A DNA stretch of 64,000 nucleotides from JACVRW01 sp963819115 (GCA_963819115.1 CAWFUR010000001.1:303520-367519); one strand, 5' to 3'. Shown: positions 50,341 through 58,918, numbered from the stretch's first letter. Notes: generated by a model not told the origin, from the letters alone. Translations and numbers: made by a program.

Positions 50341-50848
50341 TTTCGAGGATGCCTTCGCGGGGTTCGAACCGCTGCTTCCCTCGTTCACCGCGGCTGCCGC
50401 TTTCGTCCAAACCAGACGGGCGGCGAACCGGGCGCTCGCATTGTGTGTCTGAGCGGCAGCGCCAACTGTGTCCCGTTTTGGGATCGGTCGCTGGCGCATC
50501 GAATCCTGGCCGTACGATTACGCTCGATCGGTCGTGGTCGCCTTCTCCGAGTGGCTGGGTAGAAGACCCACTGGCAGGACACGACGGCGAGGAGGGCTGC
50601 AAACCGATGCACTCGCGCACGGATGTCACAGCGCATTGCAACTCACCGGCCTGGACATCCCGGCCGTCGCCGCCCGTCGCGTGCGGGGACCTACCCGCAA
50701 CCAATCACAACCTCGTCCCCTCTGCGAGACGTGGCGCCACGCGAGCTGCACCGGTGAGCGGGGCGCGGCGCGGCGCTCGTTCTTGCCGCCGGGTGCCCGG
50801 CACGTTGTGCTCACTCTCCGAACGGTGCGACGACGCCGTGGCTGGTGA
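50341..50848 (+). other. Intergenic region after tRNA-Val with no recognisable gene
   Basis: About 508 bases. Open frames exist on both strands but none resembles a known protein, and minus-strand ones read through the tRNA. A second GGTTCGAACC (50361-50370) echoes the T-loop of the tRNA. Base composition is slightly lower in G+C than the flanks. It could be remnant DNA from integration at the tRNA, but no recombinase piece is identifiable. Confidence 0.5.
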
Positions 50849-51241
50849 TTGGTGAGGGGCCACCAGCTGAATGCTCGGCGGCTTGCCGCCCTTGACATGC
50901 ACGGCGCACGCGGCACCCGCCGGCGCCGACGAGTGATCCTCGCCGAGTTCGCACTGGGCACCATCGGCAGCGTCGCGCTCGGGGTGTGGGCGCTGACCTG
51001 GGGCGGAGCGGCCGGCGTCGTGATCGGCATATGGCTGCTGGGGCTGGCCGCCAACTACCTGGCGCTCACCCTGCACGTCCTCGCGCTATGGCACCCGGGA
51101 GCACTGGAAGCCGAGCTTGCGGGCGCCGACCTGCGCGGCGAGCTGCGCTCCTACACCCGCGCTCAGATCTGGGTGCTGGCACCGTTCTGGGTCGCGGGAC
51201 TCGCCCTCGCGCAGGCGCGACGCGCGACGCGGCAGCGGTGA
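50849..51241 (+). CDS. Small integral membrane protein
   Basis: 130 residues from GTG 50849. After a conserved-looking 'LNARRLAALDMHGARGTRRRRR' come three hydrophobic segments: about 30-50, 53-78 and 103-120. No enzyme motif is seen. I recall similar actinobacterial proteins of unknown function starting with 'LNARRLAALDMHG', which favours GTG 50849 over ATG 50897. Confidence 0.65.
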   Translation: MVRGHQLNARRLAALDMHGARGTRRRRRVILAEFALGTIGSVALGVWALTWGGAAGVVIGIWLLGLAANYLALTLHVLALWHPGALEAELAGADLRGELRSYTRAQIWVLAPFWVAGLALAQARRATRQR

Positions 51242-51244
51242 CTT

Positions 51245-51580
51245 CTAGAGATTCCAGCCGAAGTAGACCTCGGTGCGGGCGATCCTGTCCTCGTTGTCGA
51301 AGGTGAGGATTTCCGTGTTCCGTCCCCTGCCACCGCTGGAAACGCCGCTTTCGTAGGTGACGACCACCTCGTCACCCGACTCGATCAACCGGACGAACTC
51401 GAAGTCCTGTCCCCGGCCGGCGCCGGGCCAGCAACGCTCGAAGTAGCCGTCACGGTCGAGCTTCGGGTCCGGAGGGGCGGAGAAGAGAAAGTCATCGCTC
51501 AAGCGCTCCTCGAAGAAGCGCCGGTCGCCGGCCGCGAACGCGGCATAGGCGTCGAGAACGATCTGCTTGCGGTCGGCGAT
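51245..51580 (-). CDS. NTF2/SnoaL-like protein with a non-standard start
   Basis: About 111 residues. Typical NTF2-like fold: helix 'DRKQIVLDAYAAFAAGDRRFFEERLSDDF', 'DRDGYFERCWPG', then strands 'FEFVRLIESGDEVVVTYE' and 'NTEILTFDNEDRIARTEVYFG'. The homologous part starts before any ATG/GTG/TTG: an in-frame TAG is followed by 'ACT CGG CCG GCC ATC GCC GAC'. The first canonical start is TTG 51502, which would remove helix 1. ATC at 51580 lies 9 bases after a TAGACT -10-like hexamer, where a leaderless start codon would be expected, so an ATG may have mutated to ATC (or been misread). Confidence 0.65.
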   Translation of the reverse strand: MADRKQIVLDAYAAFAAGDRRFFEERLSDDFLFSAPPDPKLDRDGYFERCWPGAGRGQDFEFVRLIESGDEVVVTYESGVSSGGRGRNTEILTFDNEDRIARTEVYFGWNL

Positions 51581-51607
51581 GGCCGGCCGAGTCTAGTACC
51601 CGGCGCG

Positions 51608-52753
51608 CTATTCGCGGTCGAAGCGCCCGCGCGAGGTCAGGGGCGTCTGGCGCGCCACTTCTGGGAGGTACTCGTCCAGGAACACGCGGGCGACGAGCTC
51701 CTGCCGTGAGGCGACGCCGAGCTTCTCGTAGAGGCTCTTGGCGTGGTCCTCCACGGTGTGCGGGGACAGCACGAGCGCCTCGGCCATCTCTGCTCGCGAC
51801 AGGCCGCGGGCCAGGAGGGTGGCGACCTCGCGCTCGCGGGCGGTCGCGCCGCACGCCTCGAGTCGGACGGTCGCCGAGCGTGCGCCGCCGGCCCGCTCGA
51901 GGACGACGGCGATGCGGCCGTCGCCCGGAGGCCCGGGTAGCGACGCGTGGAGCGTGATCCATCCGTCGCTCCCGGGAACCGTGACGACGTTCGCTCCGTC
52001 TTGACCGGCCTCGGGCGCGGCGCGTACAAACGACGCGAGCGCGAGCACGGGCGTGGCCATCGCGTCGTCGGCGTAGGCCGGTCCGTCGGGGCGCATAGAG
52101 GCGAGAAGCTGGCGCGCCGGGGGTGTGATGAGCTCGACCTCGTCCCGTGGGCCGAGGACGACGAGCCCCGGCGCCTCGACGCCCGTCCCGCGGCGTGCTG
52201 CATCGAAGCGCAGTGACGCGCGGATTCCCCGGGCGATCGCACCGGCGACGTCGGCGAGCGCGTCGGCGTCACGCTGCTCGAACGGTCCGCTTGCCGCTCG
52301 GCGGGCGATGTGGACCGCGCCCCAGACGCGGCCGCGGATGACGAAGGCGGCGCGCAGCTCATGGGGGATGTCGGCCGGAAGGAGCAGGTCGCGGTAGCGA
52401 GCGCTGCGCTGCGGGTCGCCGCGCGTGACGTCGTCCAGGATCCCGACGGGCACGCGCCGCGCCGCCAGCCCGGCGAAGGTGTTCACGTCCTCGACCAGGT
52501 ACTCGCTGCGCACGAGCAGCTCCCCGGCTGCCGGGGCCTCGTCCGGCGCGAAGACACCGCGCTCGATCAGCTCGTCGGGCGCGTCGCTGGTCATCAGGCG
52601 CGTGTGCGGGTCCAGCGTGTGCCAGCAGCTGGCGTCGTTGTCGATGACGTTGCGCAGCCGCGGGGAGAGCTCGGCGAGGAACTCCTTCCGCGGCAATCCC
52701 CGGGCGCCGAGCAGATCGACCTCGTCGATCAGGCGCTCGGGCGGCCAAGCCAT
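51608..52753 (-). CDS. LuxR-family regulator with a GAF-like sensor region
   Basis: 381 residues from ATG 52753. The C-terminal helix-turn-helix is 'TAREREVATLLARGLSRAEMA' then 'EALVLSPHTVEDHAKSLYEKLGV'. The N-terminal 200 residues look like a GAF-type sensor ('RVWGAVHIARRAASGPFEQRDADALADVAGAIARGI'). No kinase-phosphorylated receiver is present, so a ligand probably controls it. It diverges from the cupin gene; a 14-bp palindrome lies between. Confidence 0.85.
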   Translation of the reverse strand: MAWPPERLIDEVDLLGARGLPRKEFLAELSPRLRNVIDNDASCWHTLDPHTRLMTSDAPDELIERGVFAPDEAPAAGELLVRSEYLVEDVNTFAGLAARRVPVGILDDVTRGDPQRSARYRDLLLPADIPHELRAAFVIRGRVWGAVHIARRAASGPFEQRDADALADVAGAIARGIRASLRFDAARRGTGVEAPGLVVLGPRDEVELITPPARQLLASMRPDGPAYADDAMATPVLALASFVRAAPEAGQDGANVVTVPGSDGWITLHASLPGPPGDGRIAVVLERAGGARSATVRLEACGATAREREVATLLARGLSRAEMAEALVLSPHTVEDHAKSLYEKLGVASRQELVARVFLDEYLPEVARQTPLTSRGRFDRE

Positions 52754-52786
52754 GCGAGCCAGTGTCTCACGCGGCGCAGGAAAAAT

Positions 52787-52800
52787 CCCCGCGCGCGGGG
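52787..52800. promoter_or_regulatory. Perfect 14-bp palindrome between LuxR and cupin genes
   Basis: CCCCGCGCGCGGGG, 33 bases from the LuxR ATG and 63 bases before the cupin ATG. Position and symmetry suit an operator for the adjacent regulator; in G+C-rich DNA chance occurrence is also possible. Confidence 0.35.
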
Positions 52801-52863
52801 GATGGTGGTCACGCGTCGCGGCGGTCACGCTGCACGCATGGGTCGATCAACACAGGAGGCACC

Positions 52864-53367
52864 ATGACGAGCGCGTCCCAGGACACCCTCGAACCCATCG
52901 CCCACGGGCCCGGCGAGGGCGAGCACCTCTGGTTCTTCGGGGGGCTCACGACCATCAAGGCCGACGGCGCCCAGACCGGCGGTCGCGTGATGGTGACCGA
53001 GCAGCTCGGGCCCCGCGGCAGCGGCTCGCCGCTGCACGTCCACCACAACGAGGACGAGTGGTTCTACGTCCTGGAGGGCGAGCTCACGATCTGGGTCGAG
53101 GGCAAGACGGTCGTCGCGGGTGCCGGCTCGTTTGTGTTCGGCCCGCGCGACGTCCCGCACACGTTCGTCGTCAGCTCCGAGCAGGCGCGCTTCCTGCTGG
53201 TGACCGAGCCGGCCGGATTCGAGGGCTTCGTCCGCGCGCTCGCCGCCCCGGCGGCCGCGCCGGAGATCCCGCCCGCCCCGACGGCGCCGCCGGACATGGA
53301 GCCCGTGCTCCGGGCCGCCGCGGACCATGGGCTCGAGATCCTCGGCCCTCCCGGCATCCCGGCATGA
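52864..53367 (+). CDS. Cupin-domain protein
   Basis: 167 residues. The cupin metal motif is 'SPLHVHHNEDEWFYVLEGELTI' (HxHx..E) and the second motif 'VFGPRDVPHTFVV'. A C-terminal helix follows. It resembles quercetin-dioxygenase-like or mannose-isomerase-like single-domain cupins; substrate unknown. AGGAGG lies 6 bases before the ATG. Its stop overlaps the next start (ATGA), so it forms an operon with the NTF2-like gene. Confidence 0.88.
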   Translation: MTSASQDTLEPIAHGPGEGEHLWFFGGLTTIKADGAQTGGRVMVTEQLGPRGSGSPLHVHHNEDEWFYVLEGELTIWVEGKTVVAGAGSFVFGPRDVPHTFVVSSEQARFLLVTEPAGFEGFVRALAAPAAAPEIPPAPTAPPDMEPVLRAAADHGLEILGPPGIPA

Positions 53368-53891
53368 GCACCGAGACGTTGACGGGCGCCGGAGTAGCCG
53401 AGCACAACAGGACGGTGGCGCGTGGATGGATCGATGCGTTCAACGCCCGCGACGACGCCGCGGAGGCCGCGGCCCGGACCGCTGACTACATCGCGCACGC
53501 GCCCGACAGCATCCAGACCGCAGCGCTCGACGGCGACGCCTGGGTTGAGTTCCTCGGCGTCTTCCTCGAAGGCTTCCCGGACCTCCACCTCGATGTCCTG
53601 GACTCCTCGGCCGACGAGGGGATGGTCGCGCAGCGCATCCTGTTCACCGGCACGCATACGGGCTCCTTCCGCGGCCTCCCACCAACCCACCGGCAGGTCC
53701 GCTTCTCCGGTCTCGAGATCAACGCGATGGTCGACGGGAAGGTCGCCGAGCATTGGTTCCAGCTGGACTCGGTGACGCTCTTCGAGCAGCTGGGCCTGCG
53801 CGTCGTCCCGGGCCCGCGACTGCTTCCGCGGCTCCTGGCCTCGCCGGTCACCAAGCTGTTGCGGAAGACGCGGCGCACCGTCGCGTCATAG
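53364..53891 (+). CDS. SnoaL-like ester cyclase/NTF2-fold protein
   Basis: 175 residues. 'NRTVARGWIDAFNARDDAA' helix, 'FLEGFPDLHLDVLDSSADEGMVAQRILFTGTH' and 'GLPPTHRQVRFSGLEINAMVDGKVAEHWFQLDSV' match SnoaL-like ester cyclases and limonene-epoxide-hydrolase relatives. The C-terminus is basic. Coupled to the cupin gene, which suggests action on the same small organic molecule (inference). Confidence 0.82.
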   Translation: MSTETLTGAGVAEHNRTVARGWIDAFNARDDAAEAAARTADYIAHAPDSIQTAALDGDAWVEFLGVFLEGFPDLHLDVLDSSADEGMVAQRILFTGTHTGSFRGLPPTHRQVRFSGLEINAMVDGKVAEHWFQLDSVTLFEQLGLRVVPGPRLLPRLLASPVTKLLRKTRRTVAS

Positions 53892-53893
53892 GC

Positions 53894-53930
53894 CCCCTCG
53901 ATCGGGGGATATCACCTCATGGGGGTGAGG
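53894..53930. repeat. Two adjacent hairpins between the ester-cyclase and DUF1269 genes
   Basis: CCCCC-TCGATC-GGGGG (53894-53908 region) and CACCTCA-TGGGGG-TGAGGTG (53913-53932) lie in the 116-base gap. Together they could end the upstream transcript or regulate DUF1269. Part of this matches the repeat upstream of the collagen-like gene. Confidence 0.4.
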
Positions 53931-54007
53931 TGCACGCGGGGTGCCGAAGCTACGTTCCGCGGTGGCCCGGTGCAGCCGGTTTGACCCCAAACGAAGGGAA
54001 TCGAGAA

Positions 54008-54514
54008 ATGGCAGACCGACCCATATTTCTCTACGCCGCCATCTACGACGACATCGATGCTGCCGAGGCCGACTACGAGGCGGTGTTCGATCTCCATGCC
54101 GTCGGGGCGATCGGGACCTTCGACTCGGCGGTGATCCGCAAGGAAGAGGACGGCAAGGTCCGTGTGACCAAGACGGAGAAGCCGACCCAGCACGGTGCCT
54201 GGACCGGGGCCGGCGTGGGGGCGCTGGTCGGGATCCTGTTCCCACCCGCGATCCTCGGTGCGGCCATCGTCGGCGCGGGCGCGGGCGGCCTGACCGGCCA
54301 CCTCTCGGGCGGCATTTCGCGCGGCGATCTGAAGGAGCTCGGTGACGAGCTGCAGGCGGGTACCGCCGCGGTGATCGTGTTCGGCGAGTCGAGGATCGAG
54401 GAGCAGCTCGAGAAGGCGCTGACGCGCGCCAACAAGCTGATCGAGAAGCAGGTGAATGCCGACGCCGACGAGCTCGAGCGCGAGATCGACGCCGCGGCAA
54501 AAGAGGGCACCTAG
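54008..54514 (+). CDS. DUF1269-family protein
   Basis: 168 residues. The start 'LYAAIYDDIDAAEADYEAV' with 'FDSAVIRKEEDGKVRVTKTEKPT' is the DUF1269 signature. A Gly/Ala-rich hydrophobic hairpin follows ('GAGVGALVGILFPPAILGAAIVGAGAGGLTGHL', about 62-95), then 'ELQAGTAAVIVFGESRIEEQLEKAL' and a helical tail. It is probably a membrane-associated stress protein; exact function unknown. The start follows a weak purine-rich Shine-Dalgarno. Confidence 0.85.
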   Translation: MADRPIFLYAAIYDDIDAAEADYEAVFDLHAVGAIGTFDSAVIRKEEDGKVRVTKTEKPTQHGAWTGAGVGALVGILFPPAILGAAIVGAGAGGLTGHLSGGISRGDLKELGDELQAGTAAVIVFGESRIEEQLEKALTRANKLIEKQVNADADELEREIDAAAKEGT

Positions 54515-54606
54515 CCTGGCCCGGCGTCGATCCTGCCCGAGTCGACGGCGGACTGCAGAGCCTGGGAGAGGGCCACCGGCCTGGCAGTGGGCGTGCCGGA
54601 CACCAC

Positions 54607-55755
54607 TCAAACCCCGTCGTCCACCAGCTCGTGGGTCACGGAGTACTCCGTCCGAAGCCGTTCCATCTCCCTCGCCCGCGTCCTGAAGGCGCGCGCCGTC
54701 CGCCGGGTCCTGCCGCCCGGCACGAGCGTGTCGTGGGCTCCGTTCGCCAGCGCCGTGAGCGGACCGAGCACCCTCGGCAGGTGCTTCAGCCACGTATCCG
54801 GGATTGCCAGGTCGTCGGCCACCGCATCGCCGACGAACGCCCGCTGGAGCCCGCGCATGATCGAGGGCGTCCACGCTGAGGGGAGCAGGCGCCCGAGCTC
54901 GGCCGCCTGGAAGTCCGTGAGGGCCACGACGAACGCGCGATCACCGTCGTCGGCGCCCGGGCTGGTGAGTGCGTAGAGGTCCTCGATTCGCGCGTAGTCG
55001 TCCGGGGTGACCGGGAGGAAGTCGGGGTCGACGCCGACGAGGTGGCCGACGCAGCGCCACAGGTGCAGGATGTCCTCGAGCTCGTCGTCGCTGTAACGAG
55101 CGCCGAGCTGCGCCATCGCCCGCAGCGCCACCGAGCAGAACTCGGCGAGGGTGAACGCCATGTAGGGCTGCGGAATCGGCAGCCCCCACGCCTCGGCGTC
55201 CCAGTCGGTACCGCGCGACAGGTGGGCGCGCACGTGCGCGTGGATCATCCGCACGCGCACCGTTCGCTCGAACCCCGGCGCCTGCCTGCCGAGGCCGCCC
55301 GGAGTGGCGACTCCCATCAGCCATGACGCCACCTCGATCGAGCGCACCGCCGCGTTGCTCGCGTAGCGGCCGGTGAAGGTGAGCGGCTTACCGGCGACGC
55401 TGTTCTGGGCGCCCGCGAGCAGCGATGCCGCCCCGAGGACGAGCCCGTACTCGCGGCCCTGCCGGACGAGGTGCCGGGCTGCCCGGTCGCACCGGTCAGC
55501 GTCCATCCAGGGGGGCGCCGTGTCCAGCTCAGCGAACAGGGCCACCAGCGGCTCGGGCGGCTCCGCCACCGCCTCGACACCCTCCGCGATCGCCCGCCGC
55601 ACCAGCCGGGCGCCGTCCGCGACCACCGCGTCTGCCAGCGGGTCGCCGCGCCACATGCCGTCGAGCCACCGCTGACCGAAGTCGCCGTGGCGCTCCACGG
55701 CGAGCCCCGCGTTGGGAAGTGCGCTGGGAACGGGCCCAACGGCCTGGACCGCCAT
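54607..55755 (-). CDS. DUF2236 oxygenase-like (MpaB/latex-clearing type) protein
   Basis: 382 residues. The DUF2236 fold is recognisable: 'DTAPPWMDADRCDRAARHLVRQGREYGLVLGAASLLAGA', 'RTVRVRMIHAHVRAHLSRG', and 'LPIPQPYMAFTLAEFCSVALRAMAQLGARYSDDE' with heme-ligand-like His in 'MIHAHVRAHL'. Relatives are heme or non-heme oxygenases such as MpaB and latex-clearing protein. Substrate unknown. No signal peptide. Confidence 0.8.
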   Translation of the reverse strand: MAVQAVGPVPSALPNAGLAVERHGDFGQRWLDGMWRGDPLADAVVADGARLVRRAIAEGVEAVAEPPEPLVALFAELDTAPPWMDADRCDRAARHLVRQGREYGLVLGAASLLAGAQNSVAGKPLTFTGRYASNAAVRSIEVASWLMGVATPGGLGRQAPGFERTVRVRMIHAHVRAHLSRGTDWDAEAWGLPIPQPYMAFTLAEFCSVALRAMAQLGARYSDDELEDILHLWRCVGHLVGVDPDFLPVTPDDYARIEDLYALTSPGADDGDRAFVVALTDFQAAELGRLLPSAWTPSIMRGLQRAFVGDAVADDLAIPDTWLKHLPRVLGPLTALANGAHDTLVPGGRTRRTARAFRTRAREMERLRTEYSVTHELVDDGV

Positions 55756-55771
55756 CAGTCATATGAGGATG

Positions 55772-56809
55772 TCAGGGCCGGATCGGCGCCGCGTCCTGAA
55801 TCTTCAACGGGGCGACCGGCACGCCGTCGCTCCACCTGCCGTTGGAGCGGTGCGCGCGCGTGTTGCCGAGGGCGTACCTGCAGTCGGTTCCGCGGTAGGC
55901 GCAGCTCCGCAGCCCGTCCCACACCTTCCAGCAGAAGTTCCAGTCGTAGGCGTTGGGCTCGCCGAGACCCGGCGTGCCCGCGGCGCACACGCCGTGAATG
56001 GCGCGAAGCTGCGGGGTGCCGTGCGTGTCGGTGTGCGTGAGCACGAGGTCCTTGTTCCTCTTGGGGATCTGTCGCAACATCGGGAAGACCGCGTTGCAGC
56101 TTCCATCGAGGCCGCCCTGGGTCGGGTCGGAGATGACCCCCTCGGCGGGGGCGTGGCACTCGAGCTTCACCGTCGACGGGATGCCCGCCAGCGAGTCGTC
56201 GAGCGCCGGCTCGCCGGGCCCGGTGATCGCGCCGTCATGGGGGTCGTCGAGGAAGATCGCCCTCGGCTTGGGCAGGTGCAGCGACCTGAACCTGTTCGCC
56301 AGGTTGGCCGTGATGATCCCGCCGAAGGAGAAGCCGAAGTAGCTCGTCCGCCCGAGGTCCGGCTGCACCCGCCCCTTCGGCTGCGCCCGCAGGTACGACA
56401 GGGCTCCACGGATGCCCCTGACGGCCGAGGTCATGCAGGGCACGATGTTCACCGGTCCGGCACAGGGGGTCGCGATGGCCGTCTGCCAACGCGGGTAGAT
56501 CGCGATGCTCCCCTTGCGCACCGTGTGCCGGATGAGCGCGGACATCGACTCGTAGCCGGAGAACTCGTAGTAGCCGTGCATGACGATCGCGACCGGCGCC
56601 CTCTTCGGCCGCGGCCGCGTCGGCTCGAACACGTACCAGGCGTCGCTGCCGCCACCGCCCGAATGGACGCGGACCCCGTGCGTGTAGTCGCTCCCGCCCG
56701 GGCCTGACCTGGGCTGGGGCGGCTGGGTGACCGCTCCCTCGGCGCCGACCGGTACCGAGAGCAGGCCGATCACCAGGAGGGCCGCGACCGTGAGCCGGCC
56801 CGCGTTCAC
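55772..56809 (-). CDS. Secreted alpha/beta hydrolase (esterase/depolymerase-like)
   Basis: 345 residues, GTG start overlapping the stop of the upstream peptidase-like gene (GTGA). Signal peptide at about 1-25. 'VAIVMHGYYEFSGYES' is the oxyanion region and 'SYFGFSFGGIITANLANRF' the Ser nucleophile; 'VLTHTDTHGTPQLRAIHGVC' may give the His. Several cysteines (about ten) suggest disulfides. Probably a secreted esterase or polyester depolymerase. Confidence 0.75.
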   Translation of the reverse strand: MNAGRLTVAALLVIGLLSVPVGAEGAVTQPPQPRSGPGGSDYTHGVRVHSGGGGSDAWYVFEPTRPRPKRAPVAIVMHGYYEFSGYESMSALIRHTVRKGSIAIYPRWQTAIATPCAGPVNIVPCMTSAVRGIRGALSYLRAQPKGRVQPDLGRTSYFGFSFGGIITANLANRFRSLHLPKPRAIFLDDPHDGAITGPGEPALDDSLAGIPSTVKLECHAPAEGVISDPTQGGLDGSCNAVFPMLRQIPKRNKDLVLTHTDTHGTPQLRAIHGVCAAGTPGLGEPNAYDWNFCWKVWDGLRSCAYRGTDCRYALGNTRAHRSNGRWSDGVPVAPLKIQDAAPIRP

Positions 56810-58476
56810 TGACCGGGACCGGGCGCGTGCAGCGGCAGTGGGGGATTGGGACAGGCGGTCTTCGTCCCCTGGTCCAGCTGCTGTTGCAGTGCGGGGTAGT
56901 CGCCGGCGATCTGTGCACGTGGGAGGCCGTCGAGGGCGAGGACGGCATCGCCGGCGGCGAGCACCTGCGACCGCATCTGGCCGAAATCGAGCGCCCTTCG
57001 CCCGTATGCCGGGTCATAGAGAGTCCACGGCCCCGAGATCATGGCCAGCGTCGGAACCAGACGCGGGTGGAAGGCGTTGCCGAGGCCGCCCATCGAGCAG
57101 ATCGAGGGGGCGTGGCTCTCATCCGGAACCGCGAGTCCCTTGAGGACCGCGGTGCGCGGGAGGTTCCGGCGCTTGGTGGCCGCGACAGCCGTCCGGCGCA
57201 GGACATCGCTGTCGCCCGCGGCAAACAGAGCCGGGTCCGCCCGGCCGGTGAACCTCAGGTGCCTGGCGGCCCCCTCGCCCGTCGGCACGATCTCGCGCGT
57301 ACCGAGGTGCTCGATGGCGAACGCGAACGCGGTCCGCTTCTTGTCCAGGGGGTAGTGGTCCGGGTTCAGGCCGTCGTCGCGGTACCCGTCGTGAGCGCTC
57401 GAGAACACAAGCTCCAGCGTGCGGGGGTGGCAGCGCTTCGGCAGCTTGGCGTAGTAGCGAGCGAAGGCGAGCATGCCGATGACGCCGTCTTCCTGGACCC
57501 ACGAGTTGCCGTCGGTGTTGGCCGCGAGCACGATCTTCTCCGAGCTCTTCCCGGAAAGCCGGGCGATCAGGTTCCGGGTCCTCGTCCGGGCGATCCTGGC
57601 TCGGACCGTCACGCGGGCGGAGCTGCCCTGCGCCGCGAGAGCCCTGAGCCGCGTGGCCTCGGCGCTGCCGACGAAGACAGCCGGGACCCTGTAGAGCGTC
57701 CCTACGTGCGGGTCGTAGTAGCCACGAACCTGCTTGCCCGGCACGTCGAAGGCAAAGACGACTCCCGTGGCCCCGGCCTGGCCCGCCGCGATCAGCTCCT
57801 CATGAAGCGTGGCGAGGTACGGCCGGGTGTACTCCGTGTAGCCCTCGAGGTCGGGCGTCAGGTAGAGACCCAGCAGCGGACCCACGGCGCCGAAGGGGAG
57901 CGACCCGATCGGGAAGTCGCGAACGACCACCCTGCCCGCGGCATTCGCGGCGGTGATCTGCTGATCGGGCGCGAGATAGACGAGCGGGCCTCCCTCGCCG
58001 CGCTCTGAGGTCGGCTTGGACCAATGAACCGCGCCGGCGTCGGGGATGCTCGCGCTCGACCCACCGGGCCGGGTCACGCTGAGCCCGCCCGCCGCGCCGA
58101 TGTCGAGACCGGGTCCGTGCTTGAAATGAGTGCGCGGGAACCAGCCGTAGGGCTTGAAGGGTTGGGAGCGGATGCTGAGCCCGATCCCGCGGGCCCTCTT
58201 CTGCAACCAGGCGATCGCCTTGTTGTGGGCCGAGCTACCCAGGACGCGCGGACCAAAGCTGTTGAACTTCGCGGTCATCCTTCGCAGCTCGTTCGCACTG
58301 GTGAAGCCGGCGGCCTTGACGGCGGTCGGGCACGACGCACCGGCCACGGCCGGGGGGCCGGACGAGCTCGGACCCGCGCTCCCCGCGGCCGACGCGCCCA
58401 CCACAGGCACTGCGAGGAATACCGCCAGGCAGGCAACCAGACCTGCGGCTCTCCACCCTGTGAACCTCGTGCTCAT
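56806..58476 (-). CDS. Secreted M28-like (PA-domain) peptidase homologue with altered metal ligands
   Basis: 556 residues from ATG 58476 with a signal peptide (about 8-30). A PA-like insert ('GPLVYLAPDQQITAANAAGRVVVRDFP' type) precedes the catalytic-like domain 'KIVLAANTDGNSWVQEDGVIGMLAFARYY'. In true M28 enzymes the first ligand pair is H-x-D and the next 'DDGSG'; here they read N-T-D and 'EDGV', so zinc binding is doubtful. 'LVFSSAHDGYRDDG' replaces the catalytic Glu region. Coupled to the downstream esterase-like gene, so both secreted proteins are made together. Confidence 0.75.
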   Translation of the reverse strand: MSTRFTGWRAAGLVACLAVFLAVPVVGASAAGSAGPSSSGPPAVAGASCPTAVKAAGFTSANELRRMTAKFNSFGPRVLGSSAHNKAIAWLQKRARGIGLSIRSQPFKPYGWFPRTHFKHGPGLDIGAAGGLSVTRPGGSSASIPDAGAVHWSKPTSERGEGGPLVYLAPDQQITAANAAGRVVVRDFPIGSLPFGAVGPLLGLYLTPDLEGYTEYTRPYLATLHEELIAAGQAGATGVVFAFDVPGKQVRGYYDPHVGTLYRVPAVFVGSAEATRLRALAAQGSSARVTVRARIARTRTRNLIARLSGKSSEKIVLAANTDGNSWVQEDGVIGMLAFARYYAKLPKRCHPRTLELVFSSAHDGYRDDGLNPDHYPLDKKRTAFAFAIEHLGTREIVPTGEGAARHLRFTGRADPALFAAGDSDVLRRTAVAATKRRNLPRTAVLKGLAVPDESHAPSICSMGGLGNAFHPRLVPTLAMISGPWTLYDPAYGRRALDFGQMRSQVLAAGDAVLALDGLPRAQIAGDYPALQQQLDQGTKTACPNPPLPLHAPGPGQ

Positions 58477-58536
58477 AATGCGGATCGTACGGCGGCGGGC
58501 TGCAGGTGCACAACCATCGAGAAAGCGACGACGACA

Positions 58537-58905
58537 ATGGCGAATAACTCTCCCTCCCAGCTCATCGACGGAAGAATTCACGAGCTGGGGGATTGGCGGG
58601 GCGAGACGCTCGCCCGGGTCCGGGCCCTCATCAAGGAGGCCGACCCCGAGGTGGTCGAGGAGTGGAAGTGGCGAGGGGTCCCGGTGTGGGAGCACGCCGG
58701 AATCATCTGCACCGGTGAGACCTACAAGAAGGTGGTGAAGCTGACCTTCGCCAAGGGCGCCTCGCTGGAGGACCCGTCCGGCCTCTTCAACTCCAGCCTC
58801 GAGGGCAACACCAGGCGTGCCATCGATATCCAGGAGGGCGAGGAGATCGACGAGAAGGCGTTGAAGGCCCTTGTTCGCGCCGCCGTGGACCTGAACACGT
58901 CCTGA
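58537..58905 (+). CDS. DUF1801 (YdhG-like) protein
   Basis: 122 residues from ATG 58537. 'RALIKEADPEVVEEWKWRGVPVWEHAGIICTGETYKKVVKLTFAKGASL' and 'EGEEIDEKALKALVRAAVDLN' match DUF1801/YdhG-type proteins, whose fold is known but function unclear. It converges on the truncated DHFR-like gene. Confidence 0.85.
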   Translation: MANNSPSQLIDGRIHELGDWRGETLARVRALIKEADPEVVEEWKWRGVPVWEHAGIICTGETYKKVVKLTFAKGASLEDPSGLFNSSLEGNTRRAIDIQEGEEIDEKALKALVRAAVDLNTS

Positions 58906-58918
58906 GCGCTACCGAGAG

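Noticed and set aside
50341..50380. Second GGTTCGAACC after tRNA-Val as an attachment-site repeat
   Set aside because: Only 10 bases match, the motif is a common palindrome, and no integrase is present.
50224..50499. Minus-strand frame giving a 'GSNQRPLACEASALPLSYAP' peptide
   Set aside because: This is the well-known false translation of the antisense of a tRNA gene (tRNA-Val here).
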